The notes under the pieces are model-generated. The model did no database searches. It had not been told where the DNA came from and was given only the letters and a program-made list of their open reading frames with translations. From Deltaproteobacteria bacterium (GTDB lineage Bacteria > SAR324 > XYD2-FULL-50-16), in contig JABHWU010000120.1 in the NCBI GenBank assembly GCA_018657625.1, positions 1 through 60,968 of the forward strand: a stretch of 60,968 nucleotides of DNA, written 5' to 3'. The position numbers and the translations under genes are program-made. How positions within the stretch are numbered: position 1 is the stretch's first letter; every line of letters begins with the position of its first letter. Positions 16,895 through 26,942 of this stretch are shown in pieces.

Positions 16895-17746
16895 TTATTT
16901 ACATTCGGTAAAAATAGGTTGATGAATATTATTAATACTTTTTAGGATCACAATCACTTCCTCAATTTTACTAAAGTCGACTGATGGTCTAATGTCAGCT
17001 TTTTGAAATAAACCAAAACTCTTTTTATTAATTTTTGTGATTGATCCCACTGGAAACCCCTTTGGAAATATTCCTGCCAAACCTGATGTGATTATTTTAT
17101 CCTGCTTTTTCAATTCAACGCGTCTTAAAATATCGGTAATTATTAAATCACCATCACTTCCCTGTAAAAAAGCTTTCGTTCTGGTTCTTTGAATCAATAT
17201 TGGAATTTTAGAATGAGAGTCTGTGATCAGCTGAACAATGGATTGAAAGGCTGTCACACTTTGAATTTTTCCGATTATTCCTTCATAGGAAACAACCGCA
17301 TAATTCTTTTTAATACCATCCGACGCGCCTTTATTAATGATAATTAGACGTGAAAATCCATTTTGTACTTCGCCGATGACTTCCGCAAATACCTTAATAT
17401 CACTGTTCTGTTTTTTAAAGTCTAATGAATCCAGTAGTCTTTTATAGGCTATTTTAATTTCCCTGTTTTCAGCATTTTCTGCTTTTGATTGGTAGAGTCG
17501 TTTTTGCAGTTCTCGATTTTGTTCTCTAACATTAATCAGCCAAATGTAGTGCAACCATGCTTCATTAACATGACTTGAAATAAAATGATAGGTTGTCTGA
17601 AAAGGGTAAGCAATCGATTGGTTGAAAGCCGAGAACCAGTTATCTGTTCTAGGCTTCTCAACTTGTACAATTAAAGTCAGCAGAAAATAAATCAGCAGCA
17701 GCGCAATAGAAATACGAAATCGATGATTCTTAAAAAATTTAAACAT
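16895..17746 (-). CDS. mreC: rod shape-determining protein MreC
   Basis: A 283-residue bitopic protein. The N-terminal basic stretch (FKNHRFR) and one membrane helix (residues about 12-29) are followed by a periplasmic coiled coil (REQNRELQKRLYQSKAENAENREIKIAYKRL, about residues 73-103, given here as a pattern of heptads). A beta-rich double domain comes next (VIGEVQNGFSRLIIINKGASDGI, then GIIGKIQSVTAFQSIVQLITD and GLAGIFPKGFPVG). It links MreB to PBP2 in the envelope. It lies 66 bases downstream of mreB and three bases before mreD. Confidence 0.9.
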   Translation of the reverse strand: MFKFFKNHRFRISIALLLIYFLLTLIVQVEKPRTDNWFSAFNQSIAYPFQTTYHFISSHVNEAWLHYIWLINVREQNRELQKRLYQSKAENAENREIKIAYKRLLDSLDFKKQNSDIKVFAEVIGEVQNGFSRLIIINKGASDGIKKNYAVVSYEGIIGKIQSVTAFQSIVQLITDSHSKIPILIQRTRTKAFLQGSDGDLIITDILRRVELKKQDKIITSGLAGIFPKGFPVGSITKINKKSFGLFQKADIRPSVDFSKIEEVIVILKSINNIHQPIFTECK

Positions 17747-17812
17747 TTCGATTTCGGTAATAAAGGTTGTTGATTATCAAAAAAAATATTCAATTAAACT
17801 AAACGGATGAAA

Positions 17813-18850
17813 TTAAGAAACAGCAACACTTCTCAATAGGCTAATATTATCCAGCATTGCCCCAACACCAAGTGCCACACAAGATAACGGATCTTCGGCA
17901 TAAATTATGGGCAGGCCAGTTCTTTCCCTTAATAAAATATCCATTCCTTTTAATAGAGAACCTCCTCCAGCCAGAACGATACCCTTATCGACAATATCGG
18001 CGGCTAATTCAGGCGGTGTATCTTCCAAAGCATTTTTTGTCGCCAGAATAATTTGATCACAAACATCAGCTAATGATTCTCTGATTTCATCATTACTTAA
18101 TATCAATGTTTTAGGAATTCCAGTCAGTAAATCACGACCTTTGACATCCATGGTATGATTTTCATCGACCGGATAGGCGGATCCGATGCTGATTTTTATT
18201 TGCTCTGCTGTCCGCTCTCCAATCAATAAATTATATCTTTTCTTAATATATTGTATGATTGTATCATCCATTATATCGCCACCAACACGTGTCGAATTGC
18301 TGTATACTACCCCTGCTAAAGAAATAACTGCTACTTCAGTGGTACCACCACCAATATCAATAATCATATTACCATTAGCTTCGGTAATCGGCAAACCTGC
18401 TCCAATTGCAGCTGCCATAGGTTCTTCAACTAAAAACACTTCTCTGGCACCAGCTGATTCAGCGGCTTCTTTAACGGCTCTTTTTTCTACTTGAGTAATA
18501 CCTGAAGGTACACCAACAATCACTCTGGGGCGAAATTTTATCAGTGAACTATGTTTTTGAACCTTTTTAATGAAATACCGGATCATCTCTGCAGTAACGT
18601 CAAAATTTGCGATAACACCATCTTTCATAGGTCTAATTGCCTGGATGGTCCCGGGGGTCCTTCCCAACATTGATTTGGCCTCTTCTCCCACAGCCAGAAC
18701 TTTCAATTCACCACGTTCAGTTTTTTGAACGGCAACAACTGATGGTTCTCTAATGACAATTCCTCTATTGGCTAAAAACACAAGTGTATTGGCGGTGCCT
18801 AAATCTATTGCTAAATCATTAGAGAAAACTTTTGATACTAATTCAAACAT
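17813..18850 (-). CDS. mreB: rod shape-determining actin-like protein MreB
   Basis: A 345-residue bacterial actin, the usual length. The phosphate-1 loop is at the start (DLAIDLGTANTLVF, residues about 13-26). The connect motifs are VEEPMAAAIGAG (about 140) and DIGGGTTEVAVISL (phosphate-2). The C-terminal adenosine motif is IVLAGGGSLLKGMD. It polymerises along the inner membrane and positions the elongasome. It leads the leftward operon mreB-mreC-mreD-mrdA-maf and is transcribed away from the SNF2 gene. Confidence 0.97.
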   Translation of the reverse strand: MFELVSKVFSNDLAIDLGTANTLVFLANRGIVIREPSVVAVQKTERGELKVLAVGEEAKSMLGRTPGTIQAIRPMKDGVIANFDVTAEMIRYFIKKVQKHSSLIKFRPRVIVGVPSGITQVEKRAVKEAAESAGAREVFLVEEPMAAAIGAGLPITEANGNMIIDIGGGTTEVAVISLAGVVYSNSTRVGGDIMDDTIIQYIKKRYNLLIGERTAEQIKISIGSAYPVDENHTMDVKGRDLLTGIPKTLILSNDEIRESLADVCDQIILATKNALEDTPPELAADIVDKGIVLAGGGSLLKGMDILLRERTGLPIIYAEDPLSCVALGVGAMLDNISLLRSVAVS

Positions 18851-19247
18851 TTCAGTAAACTATTTTAGGTTCAAATTAAGGAAGAATAATTATCACAAGT
18901 TGAATAAACGATAATTTGTGAAAACTTTCTATTGTTTAAAACATTGTCAGATGATACTAAACATATTTACGCCTCAAATCAATCTTTCTGTGGTGTAATA
19001 TATTTATTTGAAAAATATTGATCTTGAATTAATATTTTTCCTGTATGACATTAATCAGTTTGTTGAAAAAACTTGCATTTTTGTGTAAAATTAAAGAAAT
19101 AATTATTTTTACACAAATATTAATCTGATAATATCAGAAATTAAATAGTATTAGCTAAATATTAAAATCTAATAGTTATTGATTAATCGATAATATCTAC
19201 TAGGTCAATATTTGCTTTGAATCTCGACTTTTTTTTAGAATTCGCCA
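18851..19247. other. divergent intergenic region between mreB and the SNF2 gene
   Basis: About 400 very AT-rich bases separate two divergent starts. They contain several runs such as attatttttacacaaatatta, and a possible extended promoter for each side, but no single pair of -35 and -10 elements stands out. No small gene or RNA is recognised. Confidence 0.4.
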
Positions 19248-22200
19248 GTGAAAAAGTTACCTGCTCGACATCCCATATCAATCGCTCTTAAAAAAAGCAA
19301 AAATCTATCAAAAGATTTGACCAGGGAGTTTTCTAAATTTCTGTCCGAGTATGAAGATTGGGAAGGACAAGCTATATATCTGCTTGAGGACAAAGGCGAA
19401 AAAATAGAAACCATCATTGAAGATTTATTTGATGCTCCAAAAAATGTTCAGGCCACCTGGAAAAAACCAAAAGAACTTAAAACATTTGAAGACGCAAGCT
19501 TTGATCAATTTGCACAAGATCAAAACTTAAAAAAAATTATCGAAGAAGTTGTACCATTTAATTATTACCCCCAGTTTTCATTCAAAGATTGGAAACAAGA
19601 ACATGGTTTTGATTCCATTCCTATCGAGGTAGGGGATATCCATACGATTATCCGGTTTGAACCTACCTTTACCAAAGATATGGAGGAGAAGTATATTTGG
19701 TCCTTTAATCGATCACGCTATGGTATTCGTGGATGGGGAAATGAAAAAAAGATCAAATCTATTTCAAAATCCCTGCTCGATAATAATAATAACCCTGGAT
19801 GGGTTGTAAAAACATTTCTGGATGAAAATCGTCTGTTAACAGATGAAAATCACGACTTAAGATCTACAGAAGATATTCCGAACCCTTTGATATTATCATC
19901 CAGAGATACGCACTCCTTGATTTTTTTGTTACTTGGACATCCTTTTTTATACTATAAAGATGCAACCTTCCCCATTCGTAATTCATTTAAAAAAGTAGAA
20001 TTTGACATTAATGTGCATACCTTAAGTAACCATAAAATCCTGGCCGGTATATTTTACCATGAAGAAAAGGGATCAAAATTACCCATTATCACAGAAGATT
20101 TTGTAGACAATGGATTTATTTTGTATGGACTGCCTAAAGCAATCATTTTTGATATGAAGTATCATGAGATTCTTCCAACACCGATACCGGCAAAAATGAT
20201 CAAAGATTCTTTTAAAGGAATTCTCATTCCAAATGATGAGTGGAAAGAATTCCATAGTAATTGGCAAAGTTGGTATCCTGATAAAGAATTAAACCTTATA
20301 GACCCTAATAAAGTCGATCCACCCAATTTTGAAGCTCGTAGTGTAAAAGTTTGGCGATATTGGTTAGTCAAACCTGAAAAACGAGTAGATCTATTTGCAA
20401 AAGAAGAAGATATTACCCGTATTCGAATGCACGAGGAGACGAAACATTTGAATACCAACTGCCTGGCCTTAACAATTGAAAACTATGATGGAGAAAATTC
20501 AAAAATTATTAACCCGGCCCAGTCCTTTAAAGCAGCTAAGCTATTTGAAGTTGTTCATTCTATTTATCATGGCAGAAAACTGGAAGAATTTTATTTTGTA
20601 GAACGACATCGTGCTTCTCAATTACTGTTATTAGCTGAAGAATACCCTTTTTCATTTAGTTATAATGAAATGCCACTAATATCGAATGAATATCTGGACT
20701 TTAGAATAACAGTTATCAAAAATCCAGGAAATGAAAATCAGTACCTACTTAAGGGAGAGATAGGATTATTTACTAAACGGGGAAAATTTAAACATTTTAA
20801 ACATAAAAAAGGTAATCCTCCTAAAGCAATCGGAATGGCACCTTCATTTCTATTGACGGAAGATCAATTGGTCCGTATTGGGTCTATGATGAGCGGACGT
20901 TTAATCAATGATACGATTTCAGGTGTTATTGTCGAAGAATCCGAAATTAGTGATTTTTATGCTGCAGCCTTACCCTACTTAAAACAGCGAAATATTAAAA
21001 TCAATGACCCACAGGGGGTTTTACGTGTTTCTGCCCTATTCAACTATAAATTGCGTGGCAAGATGACCATATGGGAGGTCACCGGTGTATTGATGGGTCG
21101 AATGGATACATATATGAAAACGGATATCGGTCAATATCCCTATCCATTTACTTTAAACGCAGATGAATTTCAGCAGACATTAGATAGTAAAAAGTTTAAA
21201 GTTCCTAAAGACTTTAATCAGGAGCAACGTTTAAAAGAGGAAATGCTTGAAACAGGTTGGGTAGATGAAGGAGATGGTGATTATTCGATGCGTGAAGATC
21301 ACAGTATGAATTTCGTACTTGAAGTACTACCTAATCAAAGCCCTGACAGTATGATTACTTACATGGGAGCAACGAAACTTAAACGTTGGAAAACCAAGCA
21401 AATTATTCCTCAAATCAGCACTTCGATTTCTTCCGGTATCGATTGGTTTAATGTAGATATTTCAATGACCATTGATGGGAAATTATATGATCTCAAGCAA
21501 ATCGTTGAAATGTGGAAGAAAAATGAAAAAGCGATTGAATTGAAAAGTGAGGATGGCAAAAAAAGTGCCGGTGTCGCTGTTATTGACGAAAACTGGATCA
21601 ATAAATATGCACCCATTTTAAACCGCCTTATTGGTACCTCCAAAGGTAATAAAAAACCTTTAACGTCGGAAGAAATAGAAAAAGCAATTGCCGAAGAAGA
21701 GCAGAAAAAGGCGACACTACAAGTAGATAAATTTCAAATTGGATTACTGAGCGAGTTGGAAGCAGTTGCTGGTATTCGGGAAAGTGATGACGAATGGAAA
21801 AAGATTTTGAATAAAATTAGTTCTTTCAAAAAATTACGTAGTCAAAGAATACCCAAGGAAATCAATGGAAAATTAAGAAGTTATCAAAAAGAAGGCGTGA
21901 ATTGGTTAAGTTTTTTAAATGAATTTGGATTTGGAGGTATACTCGCCGATGATATGGGTTTAGGAAAAACTTTACAAACTTTGACCTTTTTAGCGATTCT
22001 TAAAAAGAAAAGAAGCAAATTACCAAATTTAGTTATTGCACCCACTTCTGTAGTAACGAATTGGATGGCAGAGGTTCGTAAATTCGTACCCCATTTCAAG
22101 GCTGTTCTACTGCACGGACAGAAACGAAAAGAACATTACGAGGAGGCAAAAAAGGCAGATTTAATTATCACAACCTATGGTCTATTACAACGGGATCTGG

Positions 22201-23270
22201 ACTGGTTAAGTTCACTTGAGTTACACGTCGTTATTTTGGACGAAGCTCAAAACATTAAAAATGCCCGATCCAAAACAGCTCAAGCTGTCATGCAACTGAA
22301 CGGGAAACGGCGGTTAACACTAACCGGGACCCCCATCGAGAATTCAGTGATGGAGTTATGGTCTCAATTCAACTTTTTAATGCCAGGATTTTTTGGCAGC
22401 TTAAAGGAATTCGAAAGGGACTATGTCAAACCGCAATCCAGATCTAAATTTAAGAAAAAGCAACCTAATCATAATCTTTTAAGGAGACAAACCAGACCTT
22501 TTATCCTTAGGCGATTAAAGCAAGATGTAGCTAAAGAATTACCACCTAAAACTGAACAAACACTAATGTGTGAGATGAACGAACAACAGAAGCGATTGTA
22601 TAATTCAATTCTTGAAATTGTTCGGCAACAGGTTAAAGAAAAAATTTCAGCAGGTGGTGTTAAGGGAGCCCGTATTGCCATCTTTGATGCGTTATTAAAA
22701 CTACGGCAAATTTGCTGCGACCCACGTCTCAGTTCCCTGGCTGGTAATGATCCACCACCAAGTGCAAAATTTTCACTATTCATCGAAACCTTAACCGATA
22801 TCATTAAGGAAGGACATAGAGTCCTGGTATTTAGTCAGTTTGTGAAGATGTTAAATTTGATGCATGCAGAATTGAATCAACATCAAATACCCTTTTTACA
22901 GTTAGATGGGAGTACTAAAAACAGAGAAAGTTTAGTCAATAAATTTCAACAAAATGACGAATATCCTGTTTTTTTAATCAGTTTAAAAGCAGGAGGCACC
23001 GGAATAAATCTGACCGCTGCTGATTATGTTATTCATTATGATCCATGGTGGAACCCTGCTGTCGAGGCTCAAGCAACCGATCGCGCTCATAGAATTGGCC
23101 AGAAGAATCATCTATTTGTTTATAAATTAATCACGCGCAATAGTATTGAAGAAAAAATAATTGAATTACAGAACAAAAAAAGAGCCTTGGCAGATAGTGT
23201 CGTCGGTGCATCTGATCCATTAGAACAGATGCTGAATATTGAAGATTTAAATGATTTATTTGCACTGTAA
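19248..23270 (+). CDS. SNF2/Rad54-family DNA-dependent ATPase
   Basis: A 1340-residue protein starting at GTG. Residues about 880-1335 form a complete Swi2/Snf2 motor: motif I DDMGLGKTLQ (about 901), Ia (APTSVVTNW), II DEAQ (about 998), III LTGTPIEN (about 1024), the helicase C-terminal QLDGST, V GGTGINLT (about 1249) and VI QATDRAHRIGQ (about 1278). The first 870 residues carry no motif I can name, apart from a likely SNF2-associated region around 640-760 upstream of an acidic, coiled segment (EEIEKAIAEEEQKK). Such proteins move along double-stranded DNA and remodel protein-DNA complexes; some are chromosomal housekeeping factors and some are phage-defence components. No defence genes flank it; greA follows by 97 bases. 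Confidence 0.88.
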   Translation: MKKLPARHPISIALKKSKNLSKDLTREFSKFLSEYEDWEGQAIYLLEDKGEKIETIIEDLFDAPKNVQATWKKPKELKTFEDASFDQFAQDQNLKKIIEEVVPFNYYPQFSFKDWKQEHGFDSIPIEVGDIHTIIRFEPTFTKDMEEKYIWSFNRSRYGIRGWGNEKKIKSISKSLLDNNNNPGWVVKTFLDENRLLTDENHDLRSTEDIPNPLILSSRDTHSLIFLLLGHPFLYYKDATFPIRNSFKKVEFDINVHTLSNHKILAGIFYHEEKGSKLPIITEDFVDNGFILYGLPKAIIFDMKYHEILPTPIPAKMIKDSFKGILIPNDEWKEFHSNWQSWYPDKELNLIDPNKVDPPNFEARSVKVWRYWLVKPEKRVDLFAKEEDITRIRMHEETKHLNTNCLALTIENYDGENSKIINPAQSFKAAKLFEVVHSIYHGRKLEEFYFVERHRASQLLLLAEEYPFSFSYNEMPLISNEYLDFRITVIKNPGNENQYLLKGEIGLFTKRGKFKHFKHKKGNPPKAIGMAPSFLLTEDQLVRIGSMMSGRLINDTISGVIVEESEISDFYAAALPYLKQRNIKINDPQGVLRVSALFNYKLRGKMTIWEVTGVLMGRMDTYMKTDIGQYPYPFTLNADEFQQTLDSKKFKVPKDFNQEQRLKEEMLETGWVDEGDGDYSMREDHSMNFVLEVLPNQSPDSMITYMGATKLKRWKTKQIIPQISTSISSGIDWFNVDISMTIDGKLYDLKQIVEMWKKNEKAIELKSEDGKKSAGVAVIDENWINKYAPILNRLIGTSKGNKKPLTSEEIEKAIAEEEQKKATLQVDKFQIGLLSELEAVAGIRESDDEWKKILNKISSFKKLRSQRIPKEINGKLRSYQKEGVNWLSFLNEFGFGGILADDMGLGKTLQTLTFLAILKKKRSKLPNLVIAPTSVVTNWMAEVRKFVPHFKAVLLHGQKRKEHYEEAKKADLIITTYGLLQRDLDWLSSLELHVVILDEAQNIKNARSKTAQAVMQLNGKRRLTLTGTPIENSVMELWSQFNFLMPGFFGSLKEFERDYVKPQSRSKFKKKQPNHNLLRRQTRPFILRRLKQDVAKELPPKTEQTLMCEMNEQQKRLYNSILEIVRQQVKEKISAGGVKGARIAIFDALLKLRQICCDPRLSSLAGNDPPPSAKFSLFIETLTDIIKEGHRVLVFSQFVKMLNLMHAELNQHQIPFLQLDGSTKNRESLVNKFQQNDEYPVFLISLKAGGTGINLTAADYVIHYDPWWNPAVEAQATDRAHRIGQKNHLFVYKLITRNSIEEKIIELQNKKRALADSVVGASDPLEQMLNIEDLNDLFAL

Positions 23271-23367
23271 TACCTTAATATTGACAATTTTTCCGATCCT
23301 ATTTAGTTTCTCTCAGCTCCACCATTAAATAATGTAATCTGTTTTTACTGACTAAAATAAAAAAAAT

Positions 23368-23841
23368 ATGGATAGACAACCAATAACACAGGAAGGATTT
23401 AACGACCTTCAAACCGAACTGAAAGATTTAATAAAAAACCAACGACCTAAGATTATAGAAGATATCGCAGAAGCCCGTGCACATGGTGACCTAAAAGAAA
23501 ACGCAGAGTACCATGCTGCTAAAGAAAAACAGGGTTGGATTGAAACCAGAGTTCAACATATCAACTACCTGATCGCAAATTCTGAAATAATCGATGTTAC
23601 AACGATGAAATCAGATAAAATACGATTTGGTGCTACTGTTACCTACGAAAATAGTGAGACAGAAGAGGAAACCACCTGGAAAATAGTTGGTGAAGAAGAA
23701 GCTGATTTTAAGCAACAAAAAATATCAATCAAATCACCTATTGCCAAAGCACTACTTGGAAAAGAAGAGGGGGATGATGTCTTGATTCATGTACCAAAAG
23801 GAAAAATAGAAGTTGAGATTACTGATATTAAATACATTTAG
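23368..23841 (+). CDS. greA: transcript cleavage factor GreA
   Basis: A 157-residue GreA. The N-terminal coiled coil begins ITQEGFNDLQTELKDL and reaches the tip loop with the acidic pair in HGDLKENAEY (residues about 44-53). This is the DxxEN-type motif that positions Mg2+ in the RNA polymerase secondary channel. The C-terminal FKBP-like domain contains SIKSPIAKALLGKEEGDDV. The length equals E. coli GreA (158). It rescues backtracked RNA polymerase. The 3' end overlaps the convergent kinase-like gene by 14 bases. Confidence 0.95.
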   Translation: MDRQPITQEGFNDLQTELKDLIKNQRPKIIEDIAEARAHGDLKENAEYHAAKEKQGWIETRVQHINYLIANSEIIDVTTMKSDKIRFGATVTYENSETEEETTWKIVGEEEADFKQQKISIKSPIAKALLGKEEGDDVLIHVPKGKIEVEITDIKYI

Positions 23842-24826
23842 TTGTATTTGATAGCCAATCATCATAAACTGCCCCAAGCATTATTCGGATATATCTAAAG
23901 TTTGATAAATCCCCCTGGTCAAATAATTGAGTGAGTTCTTTCAAGGCCTGGGGGATATATTCAGCAAAATGGGTTTTACCTTTCCGACTTAAATAGCCAT
24001 AACTCCCCAGTGATCTTAAGCGTCGTAGCAAAATAAATTGATAGAGCTGATTTACAAAATCAGGAAAATCTATTTTCAATTGCTTTTCTTGAAAGTAAAA
24101 TTTGATTATTATGTCTCTTTCCCGTTGAGACAGACCGGATCTGGAGCTATATAATAAAGAGCCCAGGTCATAGTATAATGATCCCATCATCGCCGATTGA
24201 TAATCAATAAACACCGGTTGATTGTTAACCCACATGAAATTTCTTGATTGAAAATCCCGGTAAACGAAATGGTGGTGATCTACAATCATCAAACAATCCA
24301 TTAGTCGGTTAAAATCAGATAGTACATTACTGGATATTAATGAATGATATTGAAATTGTTCTAAAAATTCCGTTTTGAAATATTGTAAATCTGCTTTGTA
24401 TATATCAAGGCCCATTTGACGGCTTTGAAGGAATGATTTTAGGCAGCCGTTATTAATACCCTGCATTTCAATCAGAAGCAGAATGACTTTTTGGTAGGCA
24501 TCTAGGATAAAAGATTGATCATTTGCTTTCTCTCCATATAAAACTTCTGCCAGGGTATGGTGACCAAGATCTTCAATGATATAGCCGGAAAAATCATCAG
24601 CGGCTAAGTAAACTTCGGGAACAGGGATCCCTTTTTCTTTTAAAATTTCGCTAAGGTAGAGAAAATCTTTATTTTCATTGATATCAGGTGACTGGATGTA
24701 AATCGCTGAGATAGATTCGAATTCTGCTCTATAAATACATCTATCCGATCCATCTCCTTTTAATCGAGAGATTGAATAAACATCTGAGTTGAAATACCGT
24801 TTTAGTAAGTTGTTGTCAGGAGCCAT
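23828..24826 (-). CDS. APH/choline kinase-family phosphotransferase, possibly AmgK-like
   Basis: A 332-residue soluble kinase-like protein of the aminoglycoside phosphotransferase fold (PF01636). Motifs: a nucleotide loop GDGSDRCIYRAEF (residues about 20-32), the hinge IIEDLGHHTL, the catalytic loop YRDFQSRNFMW (Asp about 196, Asn about 201) and the metal-binding FIDYQSA. Proteins with this N-terminal pattern include AmgK, which phosphorylates cell-wall amino sugars for recycling; its place ten bases after an EnvC-like gene fits a wall role. The substrate is inferred only, and there is no reason to call it a resistance gene. Confidence 0.75.
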   Translation of the reverse strand: MAPDNNLLKRYFNSDVYSISRLKGDGSDRCIYRAEFESISAIYIQSPDINENKDFLYLSEILKEKGIPVPEVYLAADDFSGYIIEDLGHHTLAEVLYGEKANDQSFILDAYQKVILLLIEMQGINNGCLKSFLQSRQMGLDIYKADLQYFKTEFLEQFQYHSLISSNVLSDFNRLMDCLMIVDHHHFVYRDFQSRNFMWVNNQPVFIDYQSAMMGSLYYDLGSLLYSSRSGLSQRERDIIIKFYFQEKQLKIDFPDFVNQLYQFILLRRLRSLGSYGYLSRKGKTHFAEYIPQALKELTQLFDQGDLSNFRYIRIMLGAVYDDWLSNTTKCI

Positions 24827-24835
24827 GAATAGATT

Positions 24836-26023
24836 TTATGGGTTCCAGTGAACAGCCTGAAAAAGTTGCATCGGATTAATTGCCGTTTTATTAAATCGTG
24901 TTTCAAAATAAAAAAGAGAGCGATCTTCGGTACCAAAAGTTCCTACGATCCCCAATGATACCTGTGAATCTATAATATCATTCATCTGAACAAAAGTTTC
25001 GCTTAGGTTTCCATAAACAGAAAAACAACCTTTACCATGATCCAGGATAATTAGTTTCTGATATCCTCTGAAAGGACCTACAAAAACAACTTTCCCCTCA
25101 AGAATACTCAGCGCTTCTTCTTCAGGTGACGTTTCAATTAATAATCCTCTCTTAAACAGTGACTTTCCAATGGTAGTTTTTGATTTGAAGTTTTGGATGA
25201 GTTTCCCTTTTACAGGAACCGGTAAATCATGTTTATGTTTCCGAAACCCTTGAAATGAAATTGCTTTTTTTTCGTTATGCTTCTTATTTTCTAAGTCAAA
25301 AATTACATTGTTCAGTTTTTCTATCTCTATTTGAACTTCCCTGAGATATCTGGTTCGTATCACTTGATCTTTTTGAATATGATCAAGGTAAGTTAATTGC
25401 TGTGTTTTTTCAAATTTTAATAGCTCCTTCTGTTCTTTCTCCTGCTCAATTAGTACCAGATACTCCGAGTATTGCTGACCTAATTTCTTTTGCTGTTTTT
25501 TATATCGGTTTTGATTCGCCTCGTATTTGTTTAACAAACGAACGTCAATAGAGGCACTGGTTTCAATCAGATGTTTGTTTCGATAAAAATGCTGGAATGT
25601 TTTTAGGCCCAAAAATGGTGTTAAATCACGAATTTTCTTAATATAAAATATGGCGTAAAGTTTTTTTTGGATAAATACTTTATCTTGCTGGATGATTTGA
25701 ACTAAATAACTAATTTTACCTTTGGTTTCTTTAATTTCGTTAAGAATTTTATCTTTATTGTAGCCTAATTTTTTTATTTTAGACTGAGTTTTGTTGATGT
25801 TTTCACCAATAACTTTCAAAAGTTCAAGAACCCTATATTCACTTGTTTTAATTTTTTCAATGACCTGGATGGTGTCTTTTTTTTCATTGATCAATCTTTG
25901 AATTTCAGAATTTCTGGATGTGATTTTTGAATCAATAGAATCCTGTTGTGCAAATAAATTGAAACCGAATAGGAGCGGAAAGATTGAAACACAGCAAAAA
26001 GTGAGGTATCTCATTATTTTCAT
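24836..26023 (-). CDS. EnvC-like degenerate M23 (LytM) protein
   Basis: A 395-residue exported protein. Residues 1-25 form a signal peptide (ending NLFAQQ). Residues about 28-240 are a long coiled coil. Residues about 275-390 are a LytM/M23 domain. The metal ligands are missing: the first His/Asp site reads KRGLLIETS and the HxH site reads LFYFETR, whereas HGKGCFSVYGNL is kept. This loss is characteristic of EnvC-type activators, which do not cut peptidoglycan but switch on AmiA/AmiB amidases under FtsEX control. It lies 26 bases after ftsX, which strongly supports this role. Confidence 0.85.
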   Translation of the reverse strand: MKIMRYLTFCCVSIFPLLFGFNLFAQQDSIDSKITSRNSEIQRLINEKKDTIQVIEKIKTSEYRVLELLKVIGENINKTQSKIKKLGYNKDKILNEIKETKGKISYLVQIIQQDKVFIQKKLYAIFYIKKIRDLTPFLGLKTFQHFYRNKHLIETSASIDVRLLNKYEANQNRYKKQQKKLGQQYSEYLVLIEQEKEQKELLKFEKTQQLTYLDHIQKDQVIRTRYLREVQIEIEKLNNVIFDLENKKHNEKKAISFQGFRKHKHDLPVPVKGKLIQNFKSKTTIGKSLFKRGLLIETSPEEEALSILEGKVVFVGPFRGYQKLIILDHGKGCFSVYGNLSETFVQMNDIIDSQVSLGIVGTFGTEDRSLFYFETRFNKTAINPMQLFQAVHWNP

Positions 26024-26049
26024 GACTAGTTGTCAGAAACATTCAATTT

Positions 26050-26937
26050 TTAGAAGCTGACTTTTCGAATAATATTGTTTGTTGCCAAGATGGAGGAGAA
26101 AATGCCAAGTACTATCAAAAATACCCACAAAATCAACAATTGCTCAATCTGAAAAAAAGTTGTTAAATGAATAATTTGGTAGGTAGCCTCATTATAGGTA
26201 ATTCCTGCGATAACAAATTGATAAAGAAAATAAATTACCCCCAATGCGGCGAAATAACTAAAAACGGAAATAAATATTCCTTCCAATATATAAGGCAATC
26301 TAATAAACCACTTACTGGCTCCAAGTAAACGATAGATACCAATTTCTTTTTCTTTAATTTGTGTAGCAATTTGAACGGTGTTTTTGATAATGAAAGTCAC
26401 ACTAACGATCAATAAACCCACCAAAAAAATGCCAATAAAGTTTGAGATCGCAAAAAAAGTCTCAATTTGATCTTTAGTTTCTCTACCAAAAATGATTTCT
26501 TTCACTCCTGGAATGGCATTTATCTTATTTAACTCTTTATTATTTAAGGGTTCCGGACGATCAATAGAAAATTCAATGATTCCCGGGATATCTGTTAATT
26601 CGACTTTTTCCAGTAGTTTTCTGGCTTCACCAAATCCTTCCAAAAGATCCTGTGCTGCTTGTTTTGATGATATTAGATTTATGCCGTAAACACCCCATAC
26701 ACTTTCAATCACCCTAATGGCATCCTGCTGGTTAACTTTTGATACTTCAGACTTTAAAAAAACAGAATAGTGACTTTTTTGGAAATACAGCTGGGATATA
26801 TGAATAATATTTTGATAAATTAATAAAAAGATACCAATTAAAATTAATGAAACGCTGGTTGTTATTATTCCTGAGAAAGTAACCGAAAAATTTTCTTTTA
26901 TATTTTCAATTGCCTGACTAATTGCATTAATGATCAT
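26050..26937 (-). CDS. ftsX: cell division protein FtsX
   Basis: A 295-residue inner-membrane protein with four hydrophobic helices. The first (about residues 21-41) leads to an extracytoplasmic domain (about 50-165) that contains the family segment YSVFLKSEVSKVNQQDAI and IPGVKEIIFGRE. Three helices form the C-terminal half, including the EIGIYRLLGASKWFIRLPYILEGIF loop (about 197-221) typical of FtsX. It is five bases downstream of ftsE and transmits ATPase cycles to the EnvC-like protein encoded next. Confidence 0.92.
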   Translation of the reverse strand: MIINAISQAIENIKENFSVTFSGIITTSVSLILIGIFLLIYQNIIHISQLYFQKSHYSVFLKSEVSKVNQQDAIRVIESVWGVYGINLISSKQAAQDLLEGFGEARKLLEKVELTDIPGIIEFSIDRPEPLNNKELNKINAIPGVKEIIFGRETKDQIETFFAISNFIGIFLVGLLIVSVTFIIKNTVQIATQIKEKEIGIYRLLGASKWFIRLPYILEGIFISVFSYFAALGVIYFLYQFVIAGITYNEATYQIIHLTTFFQIEQLLILWVFLIVLGIFSSILATNNIIRKVSF

Positions 26938-26942
26938 GAAAA

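Noticed and set aside
19248..23841. SNF2 gene as part of a phage-defence system (for example DISARM-like).
   Set aside because: No methyltransferase, phospholipase D, nuclease or other defence gene is adjacent; neighbours are mreB and greA.
23828..24826. Aminoglycoside resistance gene.
   Set aside because: Only the broad phosphotransferase fold is shared; the gene belongs to a cell-division operon and shows no sign of transfer.
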